A DNA stretch of 64,000 nucleotides from Halioglobus sp. (GTDB lineage: Bacteria; Pseudomonadota; Gammaproteobacteria; Pseudomonadales; Halieaceae), in assembly GCA_020443345.1 (NCBI GenBank), contig JAGRIH010000030.1, positions 62,712 through 126,711 of the forward strand, read 5' to 3'. The notes beneath the pieces are model-generated. The model did no database searches, was not told the DNA's origin, and worked only from the letters and a program-made list of their open reading frames with translations. Below, one piece after another: positions 8,661 to 18,185 of the stretch (the stretch's first letter is position 1; every line of letters starts with the position of its first letter). A program made the position numbers and the translations under genes.

Positions 8661-9479
8661 ATGAGCATTGACCTGAGTGGCAAGACAGCACTGGTAACCG
8701 GCGCCGCCAGCGGCATCGGAGAAGCGGTGGCCAGGACCCTGGCCGCCGCCGGTGCAGCAGTGGTAGTGACCGACCTGGCGACGCAGTTCGACAAGGCCGC
8801 GGCGGTTGTCGAGGCTATCGTGGCCGGGGGCGACGCGGCGGAGTTTCGGGCCCTGGATATCAGCCAGGAGGAACAGTGGATTTCGGTGACTAAGCACGTC
8901 CGGGAGCGTTACGGCGCCCTGGATGTACTGGTCAACAACGCCGGCGTGGTCCTGGTCAAGCCGTTGGTCGAGACCACGCTGGAGGAGCTGCGCTGGATAT
9001 CCCGGATCAACATCGAGGGGGTCTTTCTCGGCGTCAAGCACGCGGTGCCGCTGCTGCGCCTGCGCGGACAGGCCAACCCCGCGGGCGCCTCGATCATCAA
9101 TTTTTCCTCAGCCATGGGCATCAAGGGCTATCCCTTCGGTTCGCTGTACAGCATGAGCAAGGGCGCCATTCGCCTGTTTAGCAAATCCATTGCCCTGGAG
9201 TTCGCCCAGTTGCACTACAACATACGGGTGAATTCCATTCACCCGGGGCTGGTCGATACCGCGATGGTCGCCCATGAGTCGGAGAAACTCTCGGCACTGG
9301 GCGCCATGGGCACCTCTACCTCCGAGGAAATGCGTCAGGCGTTCCAGAACCTGAATCCCCTGGGCAGGCTGGGGACGCCACAGGAACTGGCCAACGCCGT
9401 GCTGTTTCTGGCTTCCGATCTCAGTTCCTTTGTCACCGGCTCCGAGATGACTGTGGACGGCGGTGAAACGGCACAGTGA
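8661..9479 (+). CDS. Short-chain dehydrogenase/reductase (SDR)
   Basis: 272 residues, classical SDR. The nucleotide-binding motif TGAASGIG is at about 13-20, NNAG at 92-95, the catalytic Ser in NFSS near 149-150, and YSMSK with Y163 and K167. D38 (VTDLA) after the second strand favours NAD over NADP. The C-terminal VTGSEMTVDGGETAQ is typical. ATG 8661 has a modest upstream GGA. Likely a hydroxy/keto interconversion in the locus that includes the TonB receptor, MFS and nitrilase genes downstream. Substrate unknown. Confidence 0.88.
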   Translation: MSIDLSGKTALVTGAASGIGEAVARTLAAAGAAVVVTDLATQFDKAAAVVEAIVAGGDAAEFRALDISQEEQWISVTKHVRERYGALDVLVNNAGVVLVKPLVETTLEELRWISRINIEGVFLGVKHAVPLLRLRGQANPAGASIINFSSAMGIKGYPFGSLYSMSKGAIRLFSKSIALEFAQLHYNIRVNSIHPGLVDTAMVAHESEKLSALGAMGTSTSEEMRQAFQNLNPLGRLGTPQELANAVLFLASDLSSFVTGSEMTVDGGETAQ

Positions 9480-9500
9480 GAGTGTGAATAATTCCTTGCC

Positions 9501-9518
9501 TCATCCTTTTGGTTGATA
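9501..9518 (+). repeat. Direct repeat copy B ahead of the TonB receptor gene
   Basis: TCATCCTTTTGGTTGATA, 66 bases before the ATG at 9584. Sixteen of 18 positions equal copy A at 8503-8520. Candidate regulator-binding site shared by the SDR and receptor genes. Confidence 0.45.
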
Positions 9519-9583
9519 GAAGCTTCGGGCAGGGCGTAAGTACTATAACCTGGACAATAACGACCGACTTGGGGAGCAAGTTC

Positions 9584-11830
9584 ATGAAAACCGATACGCG
9601 CACGCTGCAATCACGTACTGGAGCCACACCGCTGAAAAAGAGCCTGCCGGTTGCGATACTGTTGGCGTCTACCGCCACAGCCGTCGATGCGGCGATGCTG
9701 GAAGAGGTCATCGTGACCGCCCAGAAACGCGAGCAGAATCTGCAGGATGTCGGCGTTTCGGTCACTGCGTTCAGCGGCAACCAGATCAAGGAGTTTGGCT
9801 TTACCAACTCCGTGGACGTCGTCGCCCAGACACCGAACCTCAGCTTCGGCACGCCCACCGGCGAGGGCAACAACGTCTCCCTGACCCTGCGCGGCGTGGG
9901 CCTGTCGGATTTTAACGACAACAACGAGGGGCCGGTGGCGGTCTATGTCGATGAAGTCTATATCAGTGCGCTGTCCGGCGTGACCTTTCAGTTGTTCGAC
10001 CTGCAGCGCATCGAGGTGCTGCGCGGCCCACAGGGAACCCTGTACGGACGCAACACGACCGGCGGCCTGATGCACTTCGTGAGCAACAAACCCACCAAGG
10101 AAGCCGAGGGCTATGTGGACCTGACCGTAGCGGAGAACAGCCAGTTCAAGCTGGAGGGCGCGATCAGCGGTTCGCTGACCGACAATATGCAGGGGCGGCT
10201 GTCCTATGCCCACAACGAGTACGAGGGCTACGTCGAGAACCGCGGGCCGGGCAAGCACGACCCCAACGATGCGGACAACCACGCCGCGCGCGGACAACTG
10301 GCCATCCAGCCCACCCAGAACCTGAATATCCTGCTCAATGCCCACGCCTCGAAGAACGATGCCAACGCCAGTGCCTGGCAACACGAGTCGACCTACTCTC
10401 CGGACGGGGGCGTCACGTCTCTGGCCCTCCCCGCGAACGTGGATTTCTACGGTACCTGCCCGGGCTGCGATGCCTTTGGCTACGTCGATAACGACGACGA
10501 TCCCTGGGCCGGCGCCTATGACCGCGACGGCGACCTGGTGGTGGAGAACTCCGGCGGTTCAGTGCATCTGGACTGGGAAATCGGCAGCCACTTCACGCTG
10601 ACCTCCATCACCGCATACGAAAACTTCAAGCGCCACTACGACGAAGATACCGATATCTCGCCGTTCAAGATCGTGCACAACACCTATACCTCGGATATCG
10701 ACCAGTTTACCCAGGAACTGCGCCTGACCGGTGAATTGGACCGCCTGCACTGGGTCGCCGGCGCATTTTACTACGATCACCAGGTGGACGGCGGTTTTCA
10801 GATCGACGCCAGCGGCATCGGCTATATCATCGGCGATGCGAATTACACTCAGGACACCGAGTCCTGGTCGGTGTTCGGCCAGGCGGAGTACGAGCTGGCC
10901 GACAGTTGGGTGCTGATCGGCGGCCTGCGTTACACCGACGAAGAGCGCGAACTCGATTACCTGAGCCAGGAGCTCAACGGCCTGCTGCCGCCGGGCTTCA
11001 ACACCATGTACGACTACGACGACACCATCACCCACGACAACGTGACCGGCAAGCTGGAGCTGGACTGGCATCCCAGCGATACCACGCTGGTGTACGCCTC
11101 GGTCTCGCTGGGCACCAAATCCGCCGGCTTCAATACGGGCGTGCTGGATGATACCGGTGTGTTCGGCAACACGGTGCGCGCCGACGTGGACTACGACGAA
11201 GAGGAGCTGACCAGCTATGAAATCGGCGTCAAAGCCGATATTTTCGGGGGCACCTCGCGGATCAACGCCGCGGCCTTCTATTACGATTACAGCGATTTCC
11301 AGGCCTTTGCCTTCGTCAACCTCAACCAGGTGATATTCAATACCGACGCGACGGTCAGCGGCGCGGAGCTGGAGTTTACCAGCAGCCCCATCGAGGGACT
11401 GCATATCATGCTGGGTGCCGCCTACCTCGACGCCGAAGCGCAAGACATCCCACTGAACGACGGCTCGGGCATTGTCCGCGACCGGGATATGACCCTGGCG
11501 CCGGAGTTTTCCATGAACGGTCTGATTCGCTACGAATGGCCGGCATTCTCTGGCCGGCTGGCAGTGCAGACGGATTTTACCTGGCAGGATGACACCTATT
11601 TCGATATCCAGAACCATCCAGCCTCGCAGCAGAAATCCTATGATGTGTGGAACGCCCGCGTGAGCTATACCGGCGGCAGTGACAAGTGGTCGGTGGCGGG
11701 CTTTGTGAACAACGTGTTTGAAGAGGAATACCGCGTATACAGTTTCGATGTCACCAACCTGTTTGGCTTTAACCAGGTAGCCTATGGCCACCCGCGGTGG
11801 GCCGGTGTTACCGTCAACTACAACTGGTAG
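9584..11830 (+). CDS. TonB-dependent outer-membrane receptor
   Basis: 748 residues. A signal peptide (about 1-35) is followed by a TonB box-like segment (LEEVIVTAQKR), a plug domain to about 165 (VEVLRGPQGTLYGRNTTGG, shortened here as RGPQGTLYGRNT) and a long beta-barrel ending in an aromatic residue (VNYNW), as outer-membrane barrels do. The plug and Gln/Asn-rich barrel resemble the large receptor group common in marine and sphingomonad-type bacteria that import hydrophobic or aromatic compounds. ATG 9584 with GGGGAG at 9571-9576 is preferred over the longer open frame. It probably imports the substrate of the MFS/nitrilase genes downstream. Confidence 0.9.
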   Translation: MKTDTRTLQSRTGATPLKKSLPVAILLASTATAVDAAMLEEVIVTAQKREQNLQDVGVSVTAFSGNQIKEFGFTNSVDVVAQTPNLSFGTPTGEGNNVSLTLRGVGLSDFNDNNEGPVAVYVDEVYISALSGVTFQLFDLQRIEVLRGPQGTLYGRNTTGGLMHFVSNKPTKEAEGYVDLTVAENSQFKLEGAISGSLTDNMQGRLSYAHNEYEGYVENRGPGKHDPNDADNHAARGQLAIQPTQNLNILLNAHASKNDANASAWQHESTYSPDGGVTSLALPANVDFYGTCPGCDAFGYVDNDDDPWAGAYDRDGDLVVENSGGSVHLDWEIGSHFTLTSITAYENFKRHYDEDTDISPFKIVHNTYTSDIDQFTQELRLTGELDRLHWVAGAFYYDHQVDGGFQIDASGIGYIIGDANYTQDTESWSVFGQAEYELADSWVLIGGLRYTDEERELDYLSQELNGLLPPGFNTMYDYDDTITHDNVTGKLELDWHPSDTTLVYASVSLGTKSAGFNTGVLDDTGVFGNTVRADVDYDEEELTSYEIGVKADIFGGTSRINAAAFYYDYSDFQAFAFVNLNQVIFNTDATVSGAELEFTSSPIEGLHIMLGAAYLDAEAQDIPLNDGSGIVRDRDMTLAPEFSMNGLIRYEWPAFSGRLAVQTDFTWQDDTYFDIQNHPASQQKSYDVWNARVSYTGGSDKWSVAGFVNNVFEEEYRVYSFDVTNLFGFNQVAYGHPRWAGVTVNYNW

Positions 11831-11963
11831 TTCTCAGCGTCTCGCGCTCCCCGTCCCGGGCGGTGGGGTCCGCGAGGCTTGATGCGCGAGGCTCGCGCCG
11901 CAGCACGCCGCTTGCGGGAGCCAGTGGCCATGTAGTCGGTGGCACGTTGTCGGCAACAGCCCT

Positions 11964-13178
11964 ATGCTGGTTGCCATGAGCAGAACTATGAGAACTTTCG
12001 ATCACAAATTATCGACCACCTTCCTGATTTCTGCCGTTTATCCCATGGGTCCCGCGGCAATTATCCTGATGCCCATGCTGGTCGGCGGTGTGATCGATGA
12101 CTTTGGCTTTTCCGAGCAGCAGGCCGGCTACATTGCCGCGTTGGAGGGCATGGGGCTGGTGGTGGCCTCGCTGCTGGCGGCCCTGTGGATACGGCGGGTG
12201 TCCTGGACCACCATGCTGTTTATGGGCTTTGCGCTCACTGCGCTGTTGAACGTCGTCAGCGCCAATCTCGACGCTTTCATACCGCTGTTGATTGCCCGCT
12301 TCCTGGCCGGGATGACCGGGGGCACCATTTTTGCCGTGACAGTGGCCGCGCTCGGCGACAACCGGCAGCCGGACCAGGCCTTCGGCATCGCCCAGGTGGT
12401 GCAGGGCGCGATGATGTTCGCAGCCTTTGCCGCGGCACCCTATATCCTGGAACACTGGACCGTCAGCGGTCTGTATTACATGCTGGGGGCCGCCTCCCTG
12501 CTGATGATGCTGAGCCTGTGGCGCTACCCCCGCGCGGGCGTCGAGAGAACCCAGGCGCATATAGCCAGCGCCGGCGGCGCCAGTCATGCCGGGCTGATCT
12601 GGCTGGGGCTGTTCGCCAGCTTTTTATTTTTCGCGAATATTTTCGGCTTCTGGACCTATATTGAGCGCATTGGCCAGGCTGCGGGCCTGGGCACCGAAAC
12701 CATCGGCTGGGCTCTCGGCCTGTCCCAGTTCGCCGCGATACTCGGTGCCGGCATCGCCGCGCTGGCGGGCGACCGCTACGGCCGGGCGCTGCCGTTGATA
12801 GTCGCCATGGTCGGACTGCTGGTGACCCTGTGGCTGCTCGTCGGCCAGTTTACCGCGATGACGTATTACTTCGGTGCCGGCGTGTTCCAGGCCCTGTTTG
12901 TCATGGCCAATTCCTATCAGTTGGGCGTGATTGCCAAGATCGACGTAAAAGGCCAGTTTCTGGTGCTGGTAACGGGTTTTCAGGGGCTGGGTGCGGCCAT
13001 CGGCCCCGCCGCTGCCGCCGCGCTGATCAGCGATGGCGATTACAGCCGGATCAACCTGGTAGGGGCGCTGTCCTGTGCCGCCAGCATCCTGGTATTCCTG
13101 TTTATTATCTATCGCACCCGTGCAGTGGTCAGCTATATGGCCGCTGGTGTAAGTGAGGAGGTCGAAGCAAGCATATGA
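11964..13178 (+). CDS. MFS transporter
   Basis: 404 residues with about 12 hydrophobic segments. The loop 2-3 region is poorly conserved (LWIRRVSW) but the overall two-times-six pattern with a central loop near 185-205 fits the major facilitator superfamily. Start could be ATG 11964 or ATG 11976; neither has a strong ribosome site. Its stop overlaps the nitrilase start by ATGA at 13175-13178, so the two are translationally coupled. Likely inner-membrane import of the compound handled by the nitrilase-family enzyme. Confidence 0.85.
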   Translation: MLVAMSRTMRTFDHKLSTTFLISAVYPMGPAAIILMPMLVGGVIDDFGFSEQQAGYIAALEGMGLVVASLLAALWIRRVSWTTMLFMGFALTALLNVVSANLDAFIPLLIARFLAGMTGGTIFAVTVAALGDNRQPDQAFGIAQVVQGAMMFAAFAAAPYILEHWTVSGLYYMLGAASLLMMLSLWRYPRAGVERTQAHIASAGGASHAGLIWLGLFASFLFFANIFGFWTYIERIGQAAGLGTETIGWALGLSQFAAILGAGIAALAGDRYGRALPLIVAMVGLLVTLWLLVGQFTAMTYYFGAGVFQALFVMANSYQLGVIAKIDVKGQFLVLVTGFQGLGAAIGPAAAAALISDGDYSRINLVGALSCAASILVFLFIIYRTRAVVSYMAAGVSEEVEASI

Positions 13179-14380
13179 CGAAGCGCAAAGACAAACCCGG
13201 AAAACCCGTCGCTCCCTACATGGCGCTCGGCCTGTCGACAGTCGCCTACGGGAGTGCGGATCGCAAACACATTCGGTACAACCTGGAAACCATCGAGGAT
13301 GTGATTCACGCAGCGGTCTCCATGACCAATATCAACATGCCGGTCAAGGTGATCGCACTGGCAGAGGGCGCACTGACCGGTTTTACCGACGAGATTTTCG
13401 ATTTACCGCACAAACTGGCAGCCAGGGACCTGTTTATCGACATACCGGGGGAGGAGACGGAATTTCTCGGACGCCTGGCCAAAATGTACGACACCTACAT
13501 CATCGTACAGTGCAAGGCGCGCTGGCCCGAGATCATGGAAGACCGCTTTTTCAACACCCTGTTCGTCATTGGCCCTGGCGGCGAGGTGGTGCACAAGGCG
13601 GCCAAGAATCACCTGTGGTGCCGCGAGCGCTCCTGCACGCCGCACGATATCTATGATCGCTGGGTGGAGCATTTCGGCAGCGGCATCGATGCGTTCTACC
13701 CGGTATTGAAGACCGATGATATCGGCAATATCGGTACCATCTGCTGTTCCGACGGCGAATACCCGGAGGCGGTCAGGGCCCTGGCCTTTAACGGTGCCGA
13801 GGTGGTGTACCGGCCGTCGGAGGCGGTGCCCATGACGAATGTGGGTGGCAGCCCCGGCGGTAGCTGGATGGTGCAGAACCGCGGACACGCCGAGTTTAAC
13901 AACGTGTATATGTTGTGCCCCAACATCGGTCCGGTCTATCTGTCGGCCGCATCGCGCCACCCGGTGGAGATATCCGGGGGCAACGGACACATCGTCGGCT
14001 ACCGCGGCGAAATCCTCAGTCACTCGGCGCAGAGTGCCAACACGGTTATTTCGGCCGTCATCGATATCGAGGCGCTGCGCCAGTTTCGCGCCATGAACCT
14101 GAACAGCAACTGGCTGAAAGATCTGCGCACGGAACTGTTCCGGGAAATGTACGACCAGCCGATCCACCCGAAAAACCTGTGGCTGGAGCAGGAGCCGCTG
14201 CACCACAACGAGGTGGACAAGGTGTACCGGCAGAATATCGAATCGCTGTATGAGCGCGGCACCTGGACCCGTCCGTATTATCGGCACGAGGGCGCCAGAC
14301 TGATGCCGGAGGGCGAGCCCGGTACGAGCCCGCAGCAGTGGGCAGAGATAAAGAAGAAAATGTGGAGCGACTGGAACTGA
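13175..14380 (+). CDS. Nitrilase-superfamily C-N hydrolase (aliphatic-amidase-like)
   Basis: 401 residues. The catalytic triad is visible: E64 in ALAEGAL, K144 in HKAAKNHLW and C191 in ICCSDGEYPE. The CxDGxYPE block matches aliphatic amidase/formamidase members (ICDDGNYPE) better than true nitrilases, so an amide or carbamoyl substrate is more likely than a nitrile. It carries a C-terminal extension of about 90 residues past the core fold, longer than usual amidases. It overlaps the MFS gene by four bases and is followed two bases later by the FG-GAP cytochrome gene. Cytoplasmic; no signal peptide. Confidence 0.85.
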   Translation: MTKRKDKPGKPVAPYMALGLSTVAYGSADRKHIRYNLETIEDVIHAAVSMTNINMPVKVIALAEGALTGFTDEIFDLPHKLAARDLFIDIPGEETEFLGRLAKMYDTYIIVQCKARWPEIMEDRFFNTLFVIGPGGEVVHKAAKNHLWCRERSCTPHDIYDRWVEHFGSGIDAFYPVLKTDDIGNIGTICCSDGEYPEAVRALAFNGAEVVYRPSEAVPMTNVGGSPGGSWMVQNRGHAEFNNVYMLCPNIGPVYLSAASRHPVEISGGNGHIVGYRGEILSHSAQSANTVISAVIDIEALRQFRAMNLNSNWLKDLRTELFREMYDQPIHPKNLWLEQEPLHHNEVDKVYRQNIESLYERGTWTRPYYRHEGARLMPEGEPGTSPQQWAEIKKKMWSDWN

Positions 14381-14381
14381 T

Positions 14382-16151
14382 ATGACATTGCCTCGAGACC
14401 CCATGCGAACCGCGCTGCGCAGCGCAGCGGCGGCACTGCTGGCCCTGGCTGGCGCGACAGCAGGCGCGGCGCAGGACAAGGAACCGCAACTCAGTGCGCA
14501 GGAACTGGTGCAAAAACACTGTGTCCGCTGTCACCTGGCCCCAGAACCGGAGGATCTGTCGCGGGAATACTGGCCCTACGCACTGCACTACATGGGCAAT
14601 TATGTGGGTATGAAAGGGGATGAATTCGACGATATGACGGTTTCGCCCGTACCGCCGGAGTGGGAGCCCCAGAAAGACTACACCAAACGCTATTTTCTGA
14701 GCGATGAGAAGGGCTACATGCGCGACCTGTATCCCTTCAGGCCCTACATTCCCGACGAGCCGGAGATGACCAAGGCCGAGTTCAACCGCATGCGCGACTA
14801 CTTCGAGAAAAACGCCAGGCCCTGGCAGGAAATGGAAATCAAGCGCCCCAAGGCTCCCCTTGCCAAAGGCTTCAAGCCGGTGATCCCCAACCTGGACCTG
14901 GAACCCAACGCGCTGGTGTTGTCGACCCAGGTGGACCCGCAGCGCCGCCGCATCTACGTGGGCCGCTCGGTGATCGACGACTGGGTGGGCGGTGGCGGCC
15001 GCCAGGAGGGTTTTGACAAGTGGGACGACATCGTGGTTCTGGACCTGGATTCCGGCAAGCGCATTGCCCAGACCAACGTGGTGTCCGACCCCATCGAGAT
15101 GGAGTTGACCAAGACCGGCGTGCGGGTACTGGAGCACGGCCGCTTTCCGATGACAAAAGTGGGTATCGCCTCGCTGATCGACTGGGAGTTCGAGAAGGGC
15201 GAGGAACCCCGGGCGCGCATGCTGGTCAATGGCAAGCAGCGCTTCGTGGACCTGCACACGGTGGATATGAACGGCGATGGCCTGGATGATATCGTGGCCA
15301 ACGCCTTTGGCGACGGCATTTTTGGCGACGCCAACGCCGAGCTGACGATCTTCTACAAGACGCCCCGGTACGAGAAGTTGTGGCAGGACGCCCCGGCTGA
15401 AATACCGCCCGGAGTACTGCCCGGTGCGCTGCGCGAATCCATCATCAGTAAGCAGAGCGGTATGATCAGCAGCGACATCGGGGATTTCAATAACGACGGC
15501 AAACCGGATATCGCTGCGCTGGCGGCCCAGGGTATCCAGGAGCTGATGCTCTTTATCAACAACGGCGACGAGACCTTTACCCGCATCGTGCTCGACCGGC
15601 AGCGGCCGTCCTTCGGCGGCAACAGCGTGCGCGTGGCCGATTTCGACGGCGACGGCAGGGACGACCTGGTGGTGCTCAATGGCGATAACGTGGCGGGCAA
15701 TCACGTGGGCAACATCGTGCCGGCCCCGCGTCCGCACCACTCCGTACGCGTGTTCAAGAACCGCGGGGAGCTGGAGTTTACCAAGGAATATCACTACCCC
15801 ATGCACGGCCCGACGCGCTCGGTGGTGCACGATTTCGACGGCGACGGGGATATCGATATCGCGGCCATTTCCATGTTCCCGCAGTGGAAGGAGTACGAGC
15901 CGGAGAGCTTTGTCTATCTGGAAAACAAGGGGGACTTCAAGTTCGAGCCGCAGTCTTTCTCCAGCGAGTTCTTCTCGGTGTGGGCGTCCATCGAGGCGGC
16001 CGATGTCAACGGCGACGACAAGATGGACATCGTCCTGGGCCTGGGCAACTTCCCTGAGCTGGTGCCGCCGGACTGGATGTCGAGCATGGAAATCATGCGT
16101 GGCAGGGGCGGCGAAGCGCCCAGTGTGATCTACCTGCTGAATACCTACTGA
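14382..16151 (+). CDS. Exported monohaem c protein with FG-GAP/VCBS repeats
   Basis: 589 residues. A signal peptide (about 8-31) leads to one haem-c motif, C47-V-R-C50-H51, followed by a region of about 130 residues with many Tyr/Pro and then a beta-propeller-like section holding five calcium-binding repeats of the DxNxDGxxD type: DMNGDGLDD, DFNNDGKPD, DFDGDGRDD, DFDGDGDID and DVNGDDKMD. Such integrin-like repeats usually form a propeller. With the haem motif this suggests a periplasmic or surface electron-transfer or sensing protein. A start at ATG 14403 gives a cleaner signal peptide. It closes the MFS-nitrilase operon; a strong terminator follows. Confidence 0.82.
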   Translation: MTLPRDPMRTALRSAAAALLALAGATAGAAQDKEPQLSAQELVQKHCVRCHLAPEPEDLSREYWPYALHYMGNYVGMKGDEFDDMTVSPVPPEWEPQKDYTKRYFLSDEKGYMRDLYPFRPYIPDEPEMTKAEFNRMRDYFEKNARPWQEMEIKRPKAPLAKGFKPVIPNLDLEPNALVLSTQVDPQRRRIYVGRSVIDDWVGGGGRQEGFDKWDDIVVLDLDSGKRIAQTNVVSDPIEMELTKTGVRVLEHGRFPMTKVGIASLIDWEFEKGEEPRARMLVNGKQRFVDLHTVDMNGDGLDDIVANAFGDGIFGDANAELTIFYKTPRYEKLWQDAPAEIPPGVLPGALRESIISKQSGMISSDIGDFNNDGKPDIAALAAQGIQELMLFINNGDETFTRIVLDRQRPSFGGNSVRVADFDGDGRDDLVVLNGDNVAGNHVGNIVPAPRPHHSVRVFKNRGELEFTKEYHYPMHGPTRSVVHDFDGDGDIDIAAISMFPQWKEYEPESFVYLENKGDFKFEPQSFSSEFFSVWASIEAADVNGDDKMDIVLGLGNFPELVPPDWMSSMEIMRGRGGEAPSVIYLLNTY

Positions 16152-16168
16152 TTCGCGGCAGTTGCTGC

Positions 16169-16210
16169 GCGGCCGGCTGACAGCGGCACAGCCGGCCGTT
16201 GTTGCTTTTG
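16169..16210 (+). terminator. Rho-independent terminator after the FG-GAP cytochrome gene
   Basis: A perfect 10-bp stem, CGGCCGGCTG (16170-16179) and CAGCCGGCCG (16189-16198), with a 9-base loop, is followed by the T-rich TTGTTGCTTTT. It ends the 8661-16151 gene set. Confidence 0.7.
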
Positions 16211-16269
16211 TTCAGTGGCAGCCGACCTGGCGCGGCACTGCGGTGATGAGTTTGACTGTGGAGTTAACA

Positions 16270-18162
16270 GTGTTTGGAAAAAAATGGGGCATGGCACTGG
16301 TGCTTGTGGTCTCCCAGATGTCTGCGGCGGTGCGCGCAGACACCGATATGGAGACTGTACTGGTCACCGGCAGCCACCTGCCGCAGGCTGAGCTCACCGC
16401 GGCGGTCTCGGTGCTGGACGCACCGACCATCCGCGCCCTGAACAAGCGCAGCGTGGCCGACCTGCTGCAAACCGTACCGGGACTGCTGGTGGAACAGCAG
16501 GGCGGCCCGGGTGGGTTGACAGCGGTCTCCATCCGCGGCGGCGAGGCCAATTTTACCCTGGTGCTGCTCGACGGGGTGCCGGTAAACGATCCCACCAATA
16601 CCCGCGGCGGCAGCTATGATTTTGCCAATCTCGATCCGGCTGTGGTGCAGCGCATCGAGATAGTGCGTGGGCCCCAGTCGGCAGTGTACGGCTCCGATGC
16701 GCTGGCCGGCGTGATCAACATCATCACCCGTCGCAACGAGGGCGGCCATCACCAGCAAGCGACGGCCGAGATGGGCGAAAAAGGCTACAACAACCAGAGT
16801 CTGACCGCTTTCGGCAATACGCAAACGCTGCACTACGGAGTCAATCTGACCCTGCGCGACGACGGCGAACTCACCCCGGGGAGCACCAGACAGACCCGCG
16901 GCGCCGATATCAACCTGGACTGGCAAGCTCTTGAGGCGCAGTTAATCAGTATCGCCTATCGCTATCTGGACGGGGAGCGCGGCAGTTATCCGGAGCAGAG
17001 CGGCGGCCCCGAGTTTGCTGTGAGCGATAAACTCGATCGGGGCGACTATACCGATGAAACCCTGGCGCTGAGCTGGCAGGCGGATTTCGCCGCACACTGG
17101 CGCAGCCGGTTGAGCGCCACGCGCTTTGAGCACGAGGAGGACTACACGTCACCGGGGATATTTCCTTTCTCTGCAGTGCCACCCAACGGCGCCGATACGG
17201 AGTTCAGGCGCGACGAGATCCGCTGGGTCAACAGCTTTGAAGTAAACGAGAACTACCAGTTGACCCTGGGCGCGGATTACCGCGACGAACAGGGGCGCAG
17301 TGAGGGCTACCTGGACTTCGGCGGCTTTCTGCTGCCCACGGATTTTGAGCTGGACCGGGACAGCACCGGCCTGCTTGCCGGTATCTCCGGGCGGCCCCTG
17401 GCGCCCCTGCTGCTGCAGGCCAGCCTGCGCCACGATGATCCATCGGGTTTCTCCAGTGAAACCACGGCGCGGGTGGGCGCCACCATTGACGTGAGTTCTT
17501 CACTGGCCTTTTCCGCCAACTGGGGGGAGGGCTACAAGCTGCCCAGTTTCTTTGCCCTGGGCCACGCCCTGCTGGGCAACCCGGACCTGCTGCCGGAAAC
17601 CTCTACCGGTTGGGATCTGGGCCTGGCGTGGTCCGCGGCACCGGCCCTGCGCATGCAAGCTACTTACTTTTACAACGACTTCGAGGATCTGGTCGATTTC
17701 GACCCGGAGAATTTCACCAACGTGAATCGCAGCGCAGTGGAAAGCAGTGGTGCCGAGTTGCAGCTGTCCTGGGCGGTATCCGAGGTCTTCGACCTGCAGA
17801 CCCAGGCGACCTATACCGACCTGGATGTCAAGGACAATGCTTCGGTTCTGCTGGGGCGGCCGCAGTGGAAGGCGGGCGCTTTTGCCCGCTGGCAGCTTGC
17901 CCGCCAGTGGAACGCGCTGCTGGATTATCAGTGGACGGGCAAGCAGATGGCGTCGTCGCGGTACACCGGGCAAACCGTGGTGCAGGAACTGGATGACTAC
18001 CACCGCGTGGATCTGTCCTTGCAGTGGCGCGCCAGGGAACAACTGCAGTTTGAGCTGGCCGTGGACAACCTGCTCGATGAAGACTACCAGAACGCCGTGG
18101 GTTTCCACAGTGCGGGAAGGGTGGTGAGGTTCGGCCTGAAGCTGCAGAACCTCGGCGGCTGA
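16270..18162 (+). CDS. TonB-dependent receptor, BtuB-like
   Basis: About 630 residues. Signal peptide (MFGKKWGMALVLVVSQMSA...) then a TonB box region (METVLVTGSHLP), a compact plug (LLDGVPVND, RIEIVRGPQS, YGSDALAGVINI) and a barrel ending with RFGLKLQNLGG. Plug and size resemble cobalamin/BtuB-type and small siderophore receptors rather than the larger receptor at 9584. Start is uncertain: GTG 16270 is chosen because GTGGAG (16258-16263) lies 6 bases upstream; ATG 16246 is in frame but has no ribosome site. It is convergent with the AraC gene. Ligand unknown; no cobalamin riboswitch was recognised upstream. Confidence 0.85.
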   Translation: MFGKKWGMALVLVVSQMSAAVRADTDMETVLVTGSHLPQAELTAAVSVLDAPTIRALNKRSVADLLQTVPGLLVEQQGGPGGLTAVSIRGGEANFTLVLLDGVPVNDPTNTRGGSYDFANLDPAVVQRIEIVRGPQSAVYGSDALAGVINIITRRNEGGHHQQATAEMGEKGYNNQSLTAFGNTQTLHYGVNLTLRDDGELTPGSTRQTRGADINLDWQALEAQLISIAYRYLDGERGSYPEQSGGPEFAVSDKLDRGDYTDETLALSWQADFAAHWRSRLSATRFEHEEDYTSPGIFPFSAVPPNGADTEFRRDEIRWVNSFEVNENYQLTLGADYRDEQGRSEGYLDFGGFLLPTDFELDRDSTGLLAGISGRPLAPLLLQASLRHDDPSGFSSETTARVGATIDVSSSLAFSANWGEGYKLPSFFALGHALLGNPDLLPETSTGWDLGLAWSAAPALRMQATYFYNDFEDLVDFDPENFTNVNRSAVESSGAELQLSWAVSEVFDLQTQATYTDLDVKDNASVLLGRPQWKAGAFARWQLARQWNALLDYQWTGKQMASSRYTGQTVVQELDDYHRVDLSLQWRAREQLQFELAVDNLLDEDYQNAVGFHSAGRVVRFGLKLQNLGG

Positions 18163-18164
18163 CA

Positions 18165-18185
18165 GCCGGGACGTTCACCCCCGGC
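18165..18185. terminator. Possible bidirectional terminator hairpin
   Basis: GCCGGG (18165-18170) and CCCGGC (18180-18185) form a 6-bp stem between the convergent receptor and AraC genes, overlapping the AraC stop region. There is no T-run, so support is weak. Confidence 0.28.

Noticed and set aside
11940..11955. Sigma-54-like sequence (TGGCACG... GGCA)
   Set aside because: The -24/-12 GG and GC spacing fits, but the -12 side lacks TTGC and the start codon would lie at or before the transcript start.
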